Source: Phenylobacterium sp. (GTDB lineage Bacteria; Pseudomonadota; Alphaproteobacteria; Caulobacterales; Caulobacteraceae). From it: 64,000 nucleotides of DNA. The translations under genes and the position numbers were made by a program. Positions 48,962 to 56,973 of the stretch are shown here, one piece after another. The stretch's first letter is position 1. Each line of letters opens with the position of its first letter. The notes beneath the pieces are model-generated. The model saw only the letters and a program-made list of their open reading frames with translations, searched no databases and was not told the DNA's origin. The stretch is from the NCBI RefSeq assembly GCF_004297125.1, contig NZ_SCVD01000020.1, positions 400,501 through 464,500 of the forward strand, in the 5' to 3' direction.

Positions 48962-50440
48962 TCAGAGCCTGCCGCCGGTCACCCAGGCGCGGATGTCGTC
49001 GGTGAAGGCCCTCAGCGAAGGCTCGTGGATATAGGCGACGTGCCCGCCCACGTACTGGCGCTGGAAGACCCGGTCGCGGGGCCAGTCGCTGCGCGTCACG
49101 AGATAGCGGGCCGGGCCGACCGTGGTGGTCAGGTCGTAGATCCCGGTCCCGATCATCAGGCGGAAGCGCGGGTTCGCCCGGAACGCCTCGGACAGCCGAC
49201 TTTGATAGTCGTAGTCCAGGAACGGACCGCCCGGCCCGAGCGTGCCGTTCCACTCCCAGCTTCCGGCGCCGGGGGCCGCGCCGCGATACTCGCTCACCGG
49301 CCAGGTCACCCCGAGCTGACCCGACAGATGGTCGGCGATCGCCGGGCCGACAAGGCGCATGACCGGCGACATAGGATCCTCCGCGCGCGCACCCGGCTTG
49401 GCCGCCGGTCCCACGTAGCGGGCGTCGTAGGTCCCGAGGATCAGGCCGCGGTCCTTCAGGAGCTCCCGCGCGAAGGCGATCTTCGTGATCGCGAGGTCGT
49501 GCGCCAGATAGTAGTCGGCGCCGATGCCGGTCATCGCCCGCAGCTTCGCGGCGATCGCCTTGCGCCTTGCCGCCGGCAGGTCGTTTCCCTGCAGAAGGGC
49601 CTGCAGATACTCGCCCATGCCCCAGGCGTAGGCTTCGTCGACCACGGCGGTCATCGACTTGCCTTTCCAGGCGGGCGCCTTGCCATGGTAGGCGGCGATG
49701 GCGGCCAGGGCGGTGAGGTTCGTCGCGTAGGAGATCGCGTTCTGCGCCCGCTGGCTCGTCTCGATCATGTTCACGGCCTGGCCGAACAGGAAGACGCCGT
49801 CGAGCGGCATCACGCCGGCCAACTGACCGGCCATGACCGCGGCGCGGAGCGTGCCGTAGCTCTCGCCCGCCACATATTTCGGCGAGGCTTCCCGGCCGTT
49901 GGCCTTCGTCCAGGCCACGACGAAGTCCGACACCGACTGGGCGTCTCCGTTCACCGAGTAATAGTAGGGCAGCTTCGATCCCGGGAGCACCCGGCTGAAG
50001 CCCGTCTCCGCCGGGTCGACGAAGACCAAGTCGGCGACGTCCAGCACCGTCAGGTTATTGTCGACGACATGCTCGCCGAGCGAAGCGGCGGCGGGATCCT
50101 GCGCGATCGCCAGCCGCTTCGGCCCCAGGGCCAGCATGTGCAGGGTGCCCGAGGAGGCGCTCGGGCCGCCGTTGAACACGAACAAGACCGGCCGGCGCGC
50201 GGCCTCGGCGCCCTGCGCCACATAGGAGGTGCAGACGAAGCGAACGCCCGGCTGGCCGTCCGGCCCCGGCACGAACGTCTCGCCCACCGTCGCGAGGTAA
50301 TCGACCTTGTGTCCGCTGAAGACCCCGGAGCCTCGCGTGACGAAGGGGCCGCCCGCCAGACCCTGCGCCCGGGCCGCGCCCGCGACGAGCGTGGTCAGCG
50401 CAGCCGCGGCCAGCAGCGTTCGTTTGGTGACGTGCGGCAT
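48962..50440 (-). CDS. S10-family serine carboxypeptidase-like protein, exported
   Basis: A 492-residue S10 protein with signal peptide (LLAAAALTTLVAGAARAQ). Motifs are FVFNGGPSASSGTLHML (oxyanion; Ser where others have Gly in the GGPG loop), GESYGTLRAAV (Ser), GTGIYDLTTTVGP (Asp) and YVGGHVAYIHE (His). GGGGAG a few bases before the ATG at 50440 fixes the start. It is followed downstream by the Lrp-type gene on the same strand. Copy 5 of the shared 15-bp element lies 42 bp upstream and a perfect palindrome GCATAGCCTATGC a further 26 bp away. It most resembles the protein at 26321 in layout. The substrate is unknown. Confidence 0.9.
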   Translation of the reverse strand: MPHVTKRTLLAAAALTTLVAGAARAQGLAGGPFVTRGSGVFSGHKVDYLATVGETFVPGPDGQPGVRFVCTSYVAQGAEAARRPVLFVFNGGPSASSGTLHMLALGPKRLAIAQDPAAASLGEHVVDNNLTVLDVADLVFVDPAETGFSRVLPGSKLPYYYSVNGDAQSVSDFVVAWTKANGREASPKYVAGESYGTLRAAVMAGQLAGVMPLDGVFLFGQAVNMIETSQRAQNAISYATNLTALAAIAAYHGKAPAWKGKSMTAVVDEAYAWGMGEYLQALLQGNDLPAARRKAIAAKLRAMTGIGADYYLAHDLAITKIAFARELLKDRGLILGTYDARYVGPAAKPGARAEDPMSPVMRLVGPAIADHLSGQLGVTWPVSEYRGAAPGAGSWEWNGTLGPGGPFLDYDYQSRLSEAFRANPRFRLMIGTGIYDLTTTVGPARYLVTRSDWPRDRVFQRQYVGGHVAYIHEPSLRAFTDDIRAWVTGGRL

Positions 50441-50482
50441 CGCGCTCCCCTGTCGACCCGACCAAGCTAGAGGCCGCGCGCA

Positions 50483-50497
50483 GGATTTTCTTTGCAA
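50483..50497 (-). promoter_or_regulatory. Shared 15-bp element, copy 5 (S10 peptidase)
   Basis: On the minus strand it reads TTGCAAAGAAAATCC, 42 bp before the S10 start. Upstream, at 50524-50536, is the palindrome GCATAGCCTATGC, which resembles ACATAGGCTATGT next to copy 1. Confidence 0.58.
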
Positions 50498-50529
50498 TCT
50501 GTCGCGATGCCGCCGGCGGCCCGGCATAG

Positions 50530-50718
<189 letters not shown>

Positions 50719-50797
50719 CGATGCGATGGGCCCCGGGCGCCATGGTCCTTGACGCTCCGCCTCCGGCGCGGCATCGCCGGCCTGACGGAGCTTTGCG

Positions 50798-51454
50798 ATG
50801 AACCCCTTTCCCGACGACATCTTCACCGAGCCGGAGGATGTCGATCCCGACACCCTGGCCAATCTCGGTCCGCTCGCCCGGCTTGCGGGCGTTTGGGAGG
50901 GCCGCAAGGGCATCGACCTGAACCCGAAGGCGGACGGCCCGGAGCGGCGCGCCTATCTCGAGCGCATAGACCTGCAGCCGATCGACCCCCAGGCCAACGG
51001 GCCGCAGTTGCTCAGGGGCCTGCGCTACCACGTCCACATCAACACCGAGGAAGAGGACATCACCTTCCACGATCAGGTCGGCTATTGGCTGTGGGAGCCG
51101 GCGACCGGCCTGGTGATGCAAAGCCTCACCATTCCCCGCGGGCAGTCGCTGCTCGCCGGCGGCTCGGCCAAGCCCGACGGCAGCGGCCTGATCGTCAGCG
51201 CCCGGCGCGGCGACACCGAGTACGGCATCGTCTCGACCGCTTTCCTCGAGTACGCCTTCCGCACCGACTCCTACACGCTCGACGTCACCTTCAACGCCGA
51301 CGGGAGCTGGAGCTACGTCTCCGACACCATGCTCACGGTGCGCGGCCAGGCCGAGCCTTTCCGCCATCTCGACCGCAACACCCTGGTGAGGGTGGCCGAG
51401 CCCGCGCCCAATCCGCTGGCCGTGATCACAAGGGCCAAGGCGTCCACCACCTGA
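50798..51454 (+). CDS. Nitrobindin-like (DUF1794/FABP-type) beta-barrel protein
   Basis: A 218-residue protein whose LGPLARLAGVWEG opening is the signature of the heme-binding beta-barrel (nitrobindin/THAP4 C-terminal) group. It continues with strands VGYWLWEPATGLVMQSLTIP, IVSTAFLEYAFRTD and YTLDVTFNADGSWSY. Canonical nitrobindins bind ferric heme through a His near the C terminus and isomerise peroxynitrite. Here HLDRNTLVRV supplies a possible His, but I cannot confirm it is the ligand. GGAG precedes the ATG by seven bases. It lies close to the low-oxygen island, which contains other heme proteins. Function is otherwise inferred from the fold. Confidence 0.78.
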   Translation: MNPFPDDIFTEPEDVDPDTLANLGPLARLAGVWEGRKGIDLNPKADGPERRAYLERIDLQPIDPQANGPQLLRGLRYHVHINTEEEDITFHDQVGYWLWEPATGLVMQSLTIPRGQSLLAGGSAKPDGSGLIVSARRGDTEYGIVSTAFLEYAFRTDSYTLDVTFNADGSWSYVSDTMLTVRGQAEPFRHLDRNTLVRVAEPAPNPLAVITRAKASTT

Positions 51455-51533
51455 TCGGCGTCGATCCGGACCCCAAAGAGCGCTGGCCCTTCGCGGGAAC
51501 GACGGGCGCTCCACGGCCTGAGCCGATGGTGGG

Positions 51534-51899
51534 TCATCGGCGGCTCCGGTCGACGGGACAGGGATAGGCGCGCTCCAGGGCGAAGCGCACGAAGTCGGCG
51601 GCCCCGATCCCTTTGCCGGTCGCGGCAAAGCGGGCGTACCGCATGACCGCGTCGACGGCGGCCTTTGGGGTGAGATCGGCCGGCGGACAGACCGTGGCCG
51701 GCCGGCGGCCGGGAACTCGGGCCAGCAGCTGGTCCACCGCTCCGGTGACATAGCCCAGGCAAAGCGCCCGTGGACCCTCCGCCTCCGGCCCGTCGGCCGA
51801 ACAGATCGCCGCGAGCTGGGCGGCGTCCACGAAGCCGGGATGGGTGGGGACCGGCGGCGGCAGGGCGGTCACGACGGTCAAGGCCATCAGCCAGAGCAT
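51534..51899 (-). CDS. Rap1a/Tai-like small exported protein
   Basis: A 121-residue protein with a short signal-like N terminus (MLWLMALTVVTALPP). It then shows the Rap1a/Tai fold pattern: AAQLAAIC, LCLGYVTGAVDQLL, VCPPADLTPKAAVDAVMRYA and an ending ALERAYPCP. Four spaced Cys would form two disulfides. Named members protect against type VI effectors, but many lone Rap1a/Tai homologues have no effector partner, and none is visible here. Its role is therefore open. It is on the same strand as, and downstream of, the DUF883-type gene. Confidence 0.65.
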   Translation of the reverse strand: MLWLMALTVVTALPPPVPTHPGFVDAAQLAAICSADGPEAEGPRALCLGYVTGAVDQLLARVPGRRPATVCPPADLTPKAAVDAVMRYARFAATGKGIGAADFVRFALERAYPCPVDRSRR

Positions 51900-51963
51900 C
51901 GCGCCCTCCCCGTCCGCCCGGAATGGTCTCGCCGCGGCGGCGACAGGACCTTCGACACCGCGC

Positions 51964-52272
51964 CTAGGCGGGCTTCTTGCGCCCGAGGCCCAGCATGGTG
52001 ATCACCGCCGCAGCGGCCGACAGGGCGGCGGCGGCCGTGGCGATCGGGTGGGCCTTGGCCTCCTGCAGCGCCTTCTGGGCCAGGTGCTTCGCCTCCGGCG
52101 GGGTCTTCTCGGCGAGGGCCTCGGCGGCCTGGCGCAGCGCCTGGGTGGCCTGGGCCACAGCCTTCTCCGCGTCGTCGCTCAGGCCGTCCGCGGCCTGGCG
52201 CAGGGTCTTGGCGACATCCTCGAGGGTGTCTTCGAGTTCGTGCTTCACCTTGCGGGTCAGGGATTTCGACAT
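51964..52272 (-). CDS. DUF883/ElaB-type helical membrane-anchored protein
   Basis: A 102-residue protein. A long amphipathic, Ala/Glu/Lys-rich helix (KHELEDTLEDVAKTLRQAAD through ALQEAKA) is followed by one C-terminal membrane helix (IATAAAALSAAAAVITMLGL) and a basic GRKKPA end. This matches the ElaB/YqjD/DUF883 layout, proteins that tether to the inner membrane and in E. coli bind ribosomes in stationary phase. It follows the beta-CASP nuclease gene by 47 bp on the same strand, so co-transcription is likely. Assignment rests on layout rather than strict motifs. Confidence 0.7.
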   Translation of the reverse strand: MSKSLTRKVKHELEDTLEDVAKTLRQAADGLSDDAEKAVAQATQALRQAAEALAEKTPPEAKHLAQKALQEAKAHPIATAAAALSAAAAVITMLGLGRKKPA

Positions 52273-52319
52273 GGGAGGTCTCCAGCTTGGATGCGAACGG
52301 GTTCTTGAAAGCGAGACCG

Positions 52320-53951
52320 TCAGACTGCGGCCTTGGCGGGCGTCGCGCCTTGACCGGCGTCAATCGCCCCGCCGACGGCCACCGACCGCGCCAGCTCCTC
52401 GATCATCGCCTCGCGAGCCGCATCGCTCGGCAGGGCTTCGAGCCGCGCGTTGAGGTCGATTATCAGGCGCGCCCGGGCGTTGTGCCAGTCCGGGCGCGCG
52501 GCGGCGTCCGCAAGGATGCGAGCTTCGCCGGGCTGGGCGGTGGCCGCGGCCTTGGTCAGGCGGTAGCGATCGTCGAGCGCGGGGATCGCCAGCCGCTCCG
52601 CCGGGAATCCGGACTTGGCCAGCGCATCGCGTAGCCCCTCCAGCCCCTCCGGTTCCCCGTGCGCGAGGAATACGGTCCCAGCGACCGGCTGGCGGGCCTT
52701 GGCCCAGGCCACGAGGCCGGTCTGGTCGGCGTGGCCCGAGTAGATGTCGAGCGACCGCACGCGGGCCCTTACGGAGATGTCCTCTCCCTGGATGCGCACC
52801 GACCTCGCCCCTTCGGCCAGGTAGCGGCCCAGCGTGCCAGTGGCCTGGAAACCGGGCAGCAGGACGGTGGCGTCCTGCCGCCACAGGAGCCGTTTCAGGT
52901 GCTTGCGCACCCGTCCGGCGTCGCACATGCCGCTGGCCGCCAGGATGATGTGCCAGCCGCGCAGGCGCTCCAGGCGGTCGCTCTCCCAGGGCTCCCGCAG
53001 GAACATCAGTCGGCCGCTGTGCCGGAGATCCTCGAAGGGATTGCGCTCCAGCACCGGGCTCCATCCCCGCTTGCGGAACACCTCGGTCGCCTCGATCGCC
53101 AGCGGCGAGTCCAGGAAGATGTCGGCCTCGGGAATCTCGCCTTCGCGCGTGAGGATCTGCAGGTCGGCGAGCAGTTCCTGCGAACGCTCCACGGCGAAGG
53201 CCGGGATCAGCAACGGCCCGCCGGCCTTCTGGGCCTCGCGCAGTTCGCGGGCGAGCAGGCGGCGGCGGGAGGCGGGATCGAGCGGCGTCCGGGGCCGGGC
53301 GCCGTAGGTCGACTCGATCACCATGTAGTCCACGCCTGTCGGGCCCTGGGGGTCCGGGAGGAAGTCACGCCCGCCGGGACCCAGGTCGCCGGAGAACAAC
53401 AGCGTCACGGGCCCTTCATCGGTCTCCACCCGCACCTCGATGGAGGCGGAGCCCAGGATGTGGCCGGCTTCCCAGTAGCGGGCGGTGATCCCGGGGGCGA
53501 CCTGGACCTCGCGGCCCAGCTTGACCGGCCGGAAGAGCTCCAGCGTGCGCTTGGCGTCGCGCACGGTGTAGATTGGCTCGACGGGTTCGCGACCGCGCTG
53601 CTGGTTGCGGCGGTTGAGGTGGCGGACTTCGCTCTCCTGGATGTCGCCGGCGTCCGGCAACATCACCGCGCAGAGGTCGCGGGTCCCCGCGGTCGCCAGG
53701 ATCGGACCCTTGAAGCCCGCGCGCATGAGCTTCGGCAGCAGCCCGGAGTGGTCGATGTGGGCATGGGTCAGCAGGACCGCGTCGATCTCGGCCGCGTTGA
53801 ACGGGAAGCGTTCGTAGTTCAGCGCCTTCAGGGTCTTCGAGCCCTGGAACATGCCGCAGTCGATGAGCACGCTGGCCTTGTCCGTGGTCAGGCGGGCGCA
53901 GAAGCCGGTGACGCAGCCGGCGGCGCCGTGGAACGTGAGATCGAAGGCCAT
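52320..53951 (-). CDS. Metallo-beta-lactamase/beta-CASP nuclease-like protein
   Basis: A 543-residue protein. The MBL part has LLTHAHIDHSGLLPKL (HxHxDH), YWEAGHILGSASIEV (His) and LFSGDLG (bridging Asp). The beta-CASP insert carries VIESTYGARPR, LLIPAFAVERSQELL, ILAASGMCDAGR and SGHADQTGLVAW, then FLAHGEPEGLEGLRDAL. This is the CPSF73/RNA-processing exonuclease type. It should cut RNA in the cytosol; bacterial copies next to universal stress proteins are common in low-oxygen gene islands. An extra C-terminal 90 residues are helical. An FNR/FixK-like box (GTGAG-CGAG-ATCAA, 54010-54023) lies 59 bp upstream. Confidence 0.9.
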   Translation of the reverse strand: MAFDLTFHGAAGCVTGFCARLTTDKASVLIDCGMFQGSKTLKALNYERFPFNAAEIDAVLLTHAHIDHSGLLPKLMRAGFKGPILATAGTRDLCAVMLPDAGDIQESEVRHLNRRNQQRGREPVEPIYTVRDAKRTLELFRPVKLGREVQVAPGITARYWEAGHILGSASIEVRVETDEGPVTLLFSGDLGPGGRDFLPDPQGPTGVDYMVIESTYGARPRTPLDPASRRRLLARELREAQKAGGPLLIPAFAVERSQELLADLQILTREGEIPEADIFLDSPLAIEATEVFRKRGWSPVLERNPFEDLRHSGRLMFLREPWESDRLERLRGWHIILAASGMCDAGRVRKHLKRLLWRQDATVLLPGFQATGTLGRYLAEGARSVRIQGEDISVRARVRSLDIYSGHADQTGLVAWAKARQPVAGTVFLAHGEPEGLEGLRDALAKSGFPAERLAIPALDDRYRLTKAAATAQPGEARILADAAARPDWHNARARLIIDLNARLEALPSDAAREAMIEELARSVAVGGAIDAGQGATPAKAAV

Positions 53952-54009
53952 CGCGGAATCCGTCTGCCAAGGTGCGAACGGATCCTCGCCTCAGCTCGTC
54001 ACGGCCGCC

Positions 54010-54023
54010 GTGAGCGAGATCAA
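54010..54023. promoter_or_regulatory. FNR/FixK-like box upstream of beta-CASP nuclease gene
   Basis: The site reads GTGAG-CGAG-ATCAA; compared with TTGAT-N4-ATCAA it matches 8 of 10 positions with a perfect ATCAA half. It lies 59 bp before the nuclease start and overlaps the last codons of the XRE gene. Control by the FixK-type protein is inference. Confidence 0.45.
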
Positions 54024-54328
54024 ATGGCCGCGCGCCGCCCGGATGCACGGCCGAGGCCCCGCTGAAGCTTCGGTGGCGGACCGTCCTTGGCGTTCTGCGG
54101 CGCCAGCAGGCGCTCCAGCCCGGCATAGAAGTACCCGACCTCGACCCCGAGCGCGTGCGCGATGCGCCCGATCATTCCCGCCGACATCCTGTTTGCGGCG
54201 GATTCGTACTTCTGGACCTGCTGGAAGCGGACGCCGATCCGGGCCGCGAGTTGCTGCTGGGTCAGGGCAAGGAGTCGGCGGCGGCGGCGCAGCCGCAGAC
54301 CCAGCTGGCGGTCGATCTCGTCGCACAT
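54020..54328 (-). CDS. XRE-family HTH regulator
   Basis: A 102-residue protein with a Cro/C1-type HTH: LGLRLRRRRRLLALTQQQLA, then ARIGVRFQQVQKYESAANRM and IGRIAHALGVEVGYFYAG. The Gln-Lys-Tyr-Glu and MSAG segments are typical of the small alphaproteobacterial XRE regulators. The C-terminal 30 residues are basic and disordered-looking. It follows the baeRF-type gene by 12 bp, so the two are co-transcribed. Targets are unknown; the operon faces the FixK-type gene divergently. Confidence 0.85.
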   Translation of the reverse strand: MCDEIDRQLGLRLRRRRRLLALTQQQLAARIGVRFQQVQKYESAANRMSAGMIGRIAHALGVEVGYFYAGLERLLAPQNAKDGPPPKLQRGLGRASGRRAAI

Positions 54329-54340
54329 CGCCAGCGCCTG

Positions 54341-54763
54341 TCACCCACCCGCCGCGTTCGGCGACCAGGTCCGCGCCCGCGCCTGGCTCAGGCAGCGCCG
54401 CAGGGTCTCGGCGTCGTCGAGGGCGCGATCATGAGGATCCGTCACGTCGACCCGGCGCGCGACCTCCGACGGAAGCGCCAGCCTCAGCAGTCCCAGCGCC
54501 CGCGGCGGTCCCATGAGCGCGAGCCGCTCGAACTCGCCGCGTGAGGCCGCGAGCGCCAAGCGGGTCGCGATCCGGCGGAAAAAACGAAGGTGGGACTCGT
54601 GCTCCGCGCGGTTGTCCAGCCCGTGGTGACGGCGTTCGGCGGCGTTCGCGGACACCGAGCACTCCGGCAACGCTCGCAACGGCCCTCCGCGCACGCGTTC
54701 CGAGAACACCCGTGCCTCAACCGCATCCGCGGCCACGATCCAGGTCACGCCGCCTTCGTCCAT
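54341..54763 (-). CDS. Host-attachment/baeRF-family protein
   Basis: A 140-residue protein with the pattern of the bacterial/archaeal eRF1-like (baeRF, also called host-attachment/AtsE-like) group: WIVAADAVEARVFSE at the start, FFRRIATRLALAASRGEFER in the middle and LMGPPRALGLLRLALPSEVA toward the end. Such proteins resemble the central domain of release factor 1 and may rescue or cleave at ribosomes; the plant-associated member affects host attachment. GGAGGG lies before the ATG at 54763. It is first in an operon with the XRE regulator, divergent from the FixK-type gene, and probably shares the FNR-like box at 54816. Confidence 0.75.
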   Translation of the reverse strand: MDEGGVTWIVAADAVEARVFSERVRGGPLRALPECSVSANAAERRHHGLDNRAEHESHLRFFRRIATRLALAASRGEFERLALMGPPRALGLLRLALPSEVARRVDVTDPHDRALDDAETLRRCLSQARARTWSPNAAGG

Positions 54764-54815
54764 CTCGCCCTCCAGTTTCCGAATACCGAGTATGGGCGGG
54801 CCGACGCCTCCTTCT

Positions 54816-54829
54816 GTGACGCAGATCAA
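54816..54829. promoter_or_regulatory. FNR/FixK-like box in fixK-baeRF divergent gap
   Basis: The site reads GTGAC-GCAG-ATCAA: nine of ten bases match TTGA[T/C]-N4-ATCAA. It lies 53 bp before the baeRF start and 104 bp before the FixK-type start, upstream of the 26-bp element. It could activate baeRF-XRE or mediate autoregulation of the FixK-type gene. Confidence 0.52.
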
Positions 54830-54855
54830 TTCCGGGCCCCTGTCGCCTCCGTGCT

Positions 54856-54881
54856 GCTACTTAGGGGACGCTCCCAAATGT
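54856..54881 (+). promoter_or_regulatory. 26-bp element upstream of fixK-type gene, candidate FixJ site
   Basis: A 26-bp sequence beginning GCTACTTAGGGGACGCTCCC and ending AATGT is repeated, inverted and with one mismatch, at 63382-63407 upstream of the alternative oxidase operon. Here it ends 51 bp before the fixK-type start. Within it GGGGA-CGC-TCCC is a small inverted repeat. The CCCCTAAGTA on its other strand loosely recalls known FixJ boxes. FixL and FixJ are encoded in the same island. Binding is inferred. Confidence 0.62.
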
Positions 54882-54932
54882 CCCCGCGAGGCGGCGAGGC
54901 TTAGTCAGTGGGTCATCGAAATGGAGCCCGCG

Positions 54933-55586
54933 ATGACCCTGGCCTATCCCCTGACGGATCCCCGCACCGCCCGCCCCACGTCGGCCTTGGCCGATGCGTT
55001 CGAGCGCCACGGCGTGCGCATGATCTACGCCCGCAACGAAGAGATCTACGCCCAGGACGACGAGGTGGAACTGCTCTACCGGGTCGTGAAGGGTGTGGTG
55101 CGCACCAGCCGGCTGACCGTCGACGGTCGCCGTCAGGTGGGCGACTTCTACTACGCCGGCGACATCTTCGGCCTGGAGCCGGGTCCCGATCACCGCTTCG
55201 CCGCGGAAGCCCTGGACGACTGCGAAATCCTGGTGGTCCGCCGCAGCGCCGTGCGCGCCTTCGCCGGCGACGCCGCCCTGGATCGCGCCATCCTTGAGGC
55301 CCAGCGCCTGGAGATGGAGCGCCTGCAGGAGCACGTGGTGATGCTCGGCCGCAAGAGCGCCCGCGAGCGGGTCGCCAGCTTCCTGATGTCGATCGCCCAG
55401 CGGCAGTCCGACGAACACGCCGACCTCGCCATGGGCCGGCAGGACATGGCCGACTACCTCGGCCTCACCATCGAGACGGTGTCGCGCATGCTCACCCAGC
55501 TGCAGGGCGACGCCATCGTCGAATTCCCTTCGTCGCGTCGCTTCCAGGTCCGGAAGTGGACCGCGCTCGAGGCGCTCGCCGCGTAG
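54933..55586 (+). CDS. fixK: Crp/Fnr-family regulator, FixK type
   Basis: A 217-residue Crp/Fnr protein. The cyclic-nucleotide-type beta-roll (about residues 20-120) lacks the N-terminal Cys cluster of true FNR, having a single Cys (LDDCEI). ARERVASFLMSIAQRQ and GRQDMADYLGLTIETVSRML form the HTH; the ETVSR spacing (Glu, Ser, Arg) is the set that reads TTGAT...ATCAA. It is thus FixK/FnrN-like and likely controlled through expression. ATG 54933 has GGAG six bases upstream; one at 54921 is less good. A candidate FixJ element and an FNR-like box lie upstream. It heads a run of stress and electron-transfer genes. Confidence 0.85.
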   Translation: MTLAYPLTDPRTARPTSALADAFERHGVRMIYARNEEIYAQDDEVELLYRVVKGVVRTSRLTVDGRRQVGDFYYAGDIFGLEPGPDHRFAAEALDDCEILVVRRSAVRAFAGDAALDRAILEAQRLEMERLQEHVVMLGRKSARERVASFLMSIAQRQSDEHADLAMGRQDMADYLGLTIETVSRMLTQLQGDAIVEFPSSRRFQVRKWTALEALAA

Positions 55587-55651
55587 GGCGGGCCAACACC
55601 TGTGCGGCCGCAGGCTTCAAGCCGGCCGCGACCTGGCAATGGAGCCCTCCC

Positions 55652-56521
55652 ATGACCAAGACAATGGAACGGGTCGCGACCGAAGTCGTCGTCCGCCCCG
55701 ACACCTACAAGACCATCCTCGTCCACGCCGAGCCTGGCATCGCCGCCACCCATCGCGTCGAGGTGGCCGCTCGGTTGGCCCGCGACCTGGATGCGCGCCT
55801 GATTGGGCTGGGGGCCGAAACCTACGAACCGATCGTCACCTCCGATCCCTATTCCGGCTACGCCAGCGGCGAGCTGATCGCGATGCTCCAGGAGCAGGTC
55901 GCCCGACGCCTGACGGAGGCCGAGACCGCGTTCCGGCGCGACGCGGCCGGCGCCAGCATCGACTGGCGCAGCGTTCAGGACTATCCGAGCCGCGCCCTGG
56001 TCCAGGCGGCGCGCACCTGCGACCTGATCGTGGTGAGCCCGAAGGAAAGCGGCGACACGACCCGGGCGACGGACGCCGCGGACGTGGTGATGAGCGCCGG
56101 CCGGCCGGTCCTGATCGTGCCCGAGGACCGCCACCATCTGCGCGCCATGGGCGTGGTCGTGGCGTGGAAGGACACCCGGGAATGCCGCCGCGCCCTGGAC
56201 GACGCCATGCCGCTGCTGCAGCGCGCCGAGGATGTGATCGTGCATGCCGTCTGCAAGGCCGACGAAGCCGACCGGATGGTGTTCGAGGTCGACGACGTGG
56301 TCGAGAACCTCAAGCGGCACGGCGTCGAGGCGCGCGGGCTGGTCACCAGCGTGGCCCCCGAAGGCGTCACCCAGGAGATCGAGCGGGTCGCCCAGCTCAA
56401 CAACGCCGACCTGATCGTCTGCGGCGCCTACGGCCATAGCCGTCTGCGCGAGTGGGCCTTCGGCGGGGTCACCGACGACCTGATGCACCGCCCGACCTGC
56501 TTCGTGCTGATGAGCCACTGA
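55652..56521 (+). CDS. Universal stress protein, tandem UspA domains
   Basis: A 289-residue protein with two UspA folds. The first starts TYKTILVHAEPGIAATHRVE; the second has GVVVAWKDTRECRRALDDAM and ends DLIVCGAYGHSRLREWAFGG followed by PTCFVLMSH, where GxxGHSRLRE is the ATP-binding glycine motif. The second half is the complete nucleotide site. GGAG precedes the ATG. A paralogue lies two genes downstream. Tandem Usp proteins beside FixK-type genes are usually induced at low oxygen or in stationary phase. I see no FixK box within its 65-bp upstream gap, so it may be read through from the fixK-type gene. Confidence 0.9.
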   Translation: MTKTMERVATEVVVRPDTYKTILVHAEPGIAATHRVEVAARLARDLDARLIGLGAETYEPIVTSDPYSGYASGELIAMLQEQVARRLTEAETAFRRDAAGASIDWRSVQDYPSRALVQAARTCDLIVVSPKESGDTTRATDAADVVMSAGRPVLIVPEDRHHLRAMGVVVAWKDTRECRRALDDAMPLLQRAEDVIVHAVCKADEADRMVFEVDDVVENLKRHGVEARGLVTSVAPEGVTQEIERVAQLNNADLIVCGAYGHSRLREWAFGGVTDDLMHRPTCFVLMSH

Positions 56522-56585
56522 TCGTCGCCAGGATGCGGGGCCGGCGACGGCCCCGCGCCGCAGGCCGTTCGCCGAGGAGCCCGCC

Positions 56586-56957
56586 ATGCCCGCCTTGAGA
56601 TCGATCGCCGGCGTCGGCGCGGCGCTTCTGCTGTCGGCGTGCGCCACCTCGACCGCGCCAGCCGGGCCTGACTGGTCGTCGGTCCCGCCTTTGCCGACCC
56701 TCGATTCCGTTCAGCAGCGCGGCCACGACCTCGCGGTTCGCCGCTGTTCGGGCTGCCATGCCGTGGGCCTCGACGACGGCGACGCCCGCGACGGGCCGGC
56801 CTTCTACAAGCTGGCCCGCCGCTACAACGCCCTGCAGCTCGAGCGCCGCTTCGCCGAGGTGTCGCAGCACGGCTTCGACCGGATGCCGTCCATTCCCTTC
56901 ACAAGGGGCGAAGCCGAAGACCTGATCGCCTACTTCGACAGCCTTCACGGCAACTGA
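56586..56957 (+). CDS. Lipoprotein class I cytochrome c
   Basis: A 123-residue protein with a lipoprotein signal (GVGAALLLSAC, lipobox Cys at residue 20), then a single heme-binding CSGCH at about residue 55. A conserved DGPAFYKLA loop and MPSIPF, whose Met is the probable sixth heme ligand, complete a mono-heme class I cytochrome c. It should be anchored to the periplasmic face of a membrane and pass electrons, perhaps to an oxidase or denitrification enzyme. It sits between the two universal stress protein genes in a likely operon, with GGAG before the ATG. Confidence 0.9.
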   Translation: MPALRSIAGVGAALLLSACATSTAPAGPDWSSVPPLPTLDSVQQRGHDLAVRRCSGCHAVGLDDGDARDGPAFYKLARRYNALQLERRFAEVSQHGFDRMPSIPFTRGEAEDLIAYFDSLHGN

Positions 56958-56973
56958 GCCCGAGGACCCCGCC

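Noticed and set aside
51534..51899. Rap1a/Tai protein as part of a type VI effector-immunity pair
   Set aside because: No Tae-type amidase, Hcp, VgrG or other secretion gene is nearby. The fold match alone does not support immunity function.
54792..54932. N-terminal extension of the FixK-type protein from 54792
   Set aside because: It would run through the 26-bp element and the FNR-like box and adds residues with no Crp/Fnr similarity. The ATG at 54933 has a good ribosome-binding site.
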